Below are positions 6,341-6,652 of a stretch of DNA of 6,652 nt, piece after piece. The notes under the pieces are model-generated. The model saw only the letters and a list, made by a program, of their open reading frames with translations. It had not been told where the DNA came from and searched no databases. The position numbers and the translations under genes are program-made. This DNA comes from Bacillota bacterium (GTDB lineage Bacteria > Bacillota > Clostridia > Peptostreptococcales > Anaerovoracaceae). Location: positions 1-6,652 of the forward strand of contig JAEXBK010000068.1 of assembly GCA_023394035.1 (NCBI GenBank). The letters run 5' to 3'. The number at the start of each line of letters is the position of its first letter. Within the stretch, counting starts at the first letter, position 1.

Positions 6341-6652
6341 ATGGGACAGTATATACTTGCGCATGACATAGGAACCGGCTCGGACAAAGCCGTTTTAGTT
6401 ACCTTTGACGGCAGAGCCGCCGAAACATGCACATATCCGTATCCCACATATTATCCGAATCCGGGATGGGTTGAACAGGCTCCTGACGATTACTGGACTG
6501 CCGTGTGTGAAACGAGCCGAAAAATCATATCGAAGTGCGGCATAGATCCGTCCGAAATCAAAGGCGTCGTTTTTTCGACTCAGGCGCAGGGGGTAATCCC
6601 TGTCGATAATAACGGAGAAATTCTCTATAATAACATCACATGGGTAGACGGC
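6341..6652 (+). CDS. FGGY-family carbohydrate kinase (N-terminal part, cut by window end)
   Basis: The first 104 codons are present and the frame is open at the right edge. HDIGTGSDKAVLVTFDG (residues 8-24) is the phosphate-1 loop of the actin-like FGGY kinases (usually D.GT.S.R). PGWVEQAPDDYW is the family's typical GWVEQ.P..WW segment. STQAQGVIPVD corresponds to the SGQ.HG...LD strand, and NNITWVDG to the ..LWND.R motif. FGGY enzymes phosphorylate sugars and polyols such as xylulose, glycerol, gluconate, ribulose or the AI-2 signal. The substrate-specific second half is missing, so no specific name is given. ATG at 6341 has AGAGGT (6328-6333) seven bases upstream. With only 12 bases between it and the aminotransferase stop, the two are probably co-transcribed and may act in one pathway. 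Confidence 0.88.
   Translation, partial: MGQYILAHDIGTGSDKAVLVTFDGRAAETCTYPYPTYYPNPGWVEQAPDDYWTAVCETSRKIISKCGIDPSEIKGVVFSTQAQGVIPVDNNGEILYNNITWVDG

Overview
The window (about 45% G+C by eye) looks like a chromosomal segment of an anaerobic Firmicute, probably a Clostridia-class bacterium. This rests on the gene families: a GHKL-type sensor kinase tail, a stand-alone TSCPD-domain protein and a CtpE-like P-type ATPase. Strong AGGAGG-type Shine-Dalgarno sites and frequent ATA and AGA codons agree. It is an inference from gene content, not a species identification. I see no rRNA, tRNA, CRISPR array, insertion sequence or prophage gene.

Left part (1-582): the last 70 codons of a sensor histidine kinase-like protein run into the window on the + strand. 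They converge on a small minus-strand gene for a TSCPD-domain protein. That gene has its own extended -10 promoter, a perfect Shine-Dalgarno site, and a possible intrinsic terminator lying inside the end of the kinase gene. Middle part (583-3745): two + strand genes 31 bases apart form a likely operon. They encode an uncharacterised TIM-barrel protein and a 791-residue P-type cation ATPase of the CtpE-like group.

Right part (3746-6652): a compact control region holds a perfect TTGACA box, a 16-base spacer and an extended -10 (TGC-GATAAT). Its -10 and predicted start site lie within a perfect 18+2+18 bp palindrome. It drives a tightly packed set of four genes: a GtrA-family membrane protein, a TetR-family regulator (overlapping the first gene by 17 bases), a class III aminotransferase related to glutamate-1-semialdehyde aminomutase, and an FGGY-family sugar kinase cut by the window edge. 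The simplest model is an autoregulated TetR operon. The regulator would bind the palindrome, sense an unknown small molecule, and control an aminotransferase and kinase acting on an amino-sugar, amino-polyol or similar compound. The substrate cannot be read from the sequence.

The most interesting parts are the palindromic promoter/operator and the unusual pairing of a HemL-like aminotransferase with an FGGY kinase under a TetR regulator. The TIM-barrel/ATPase pair and the TSCPD protein are families without a settled role. No wholly new system is demonstrated.
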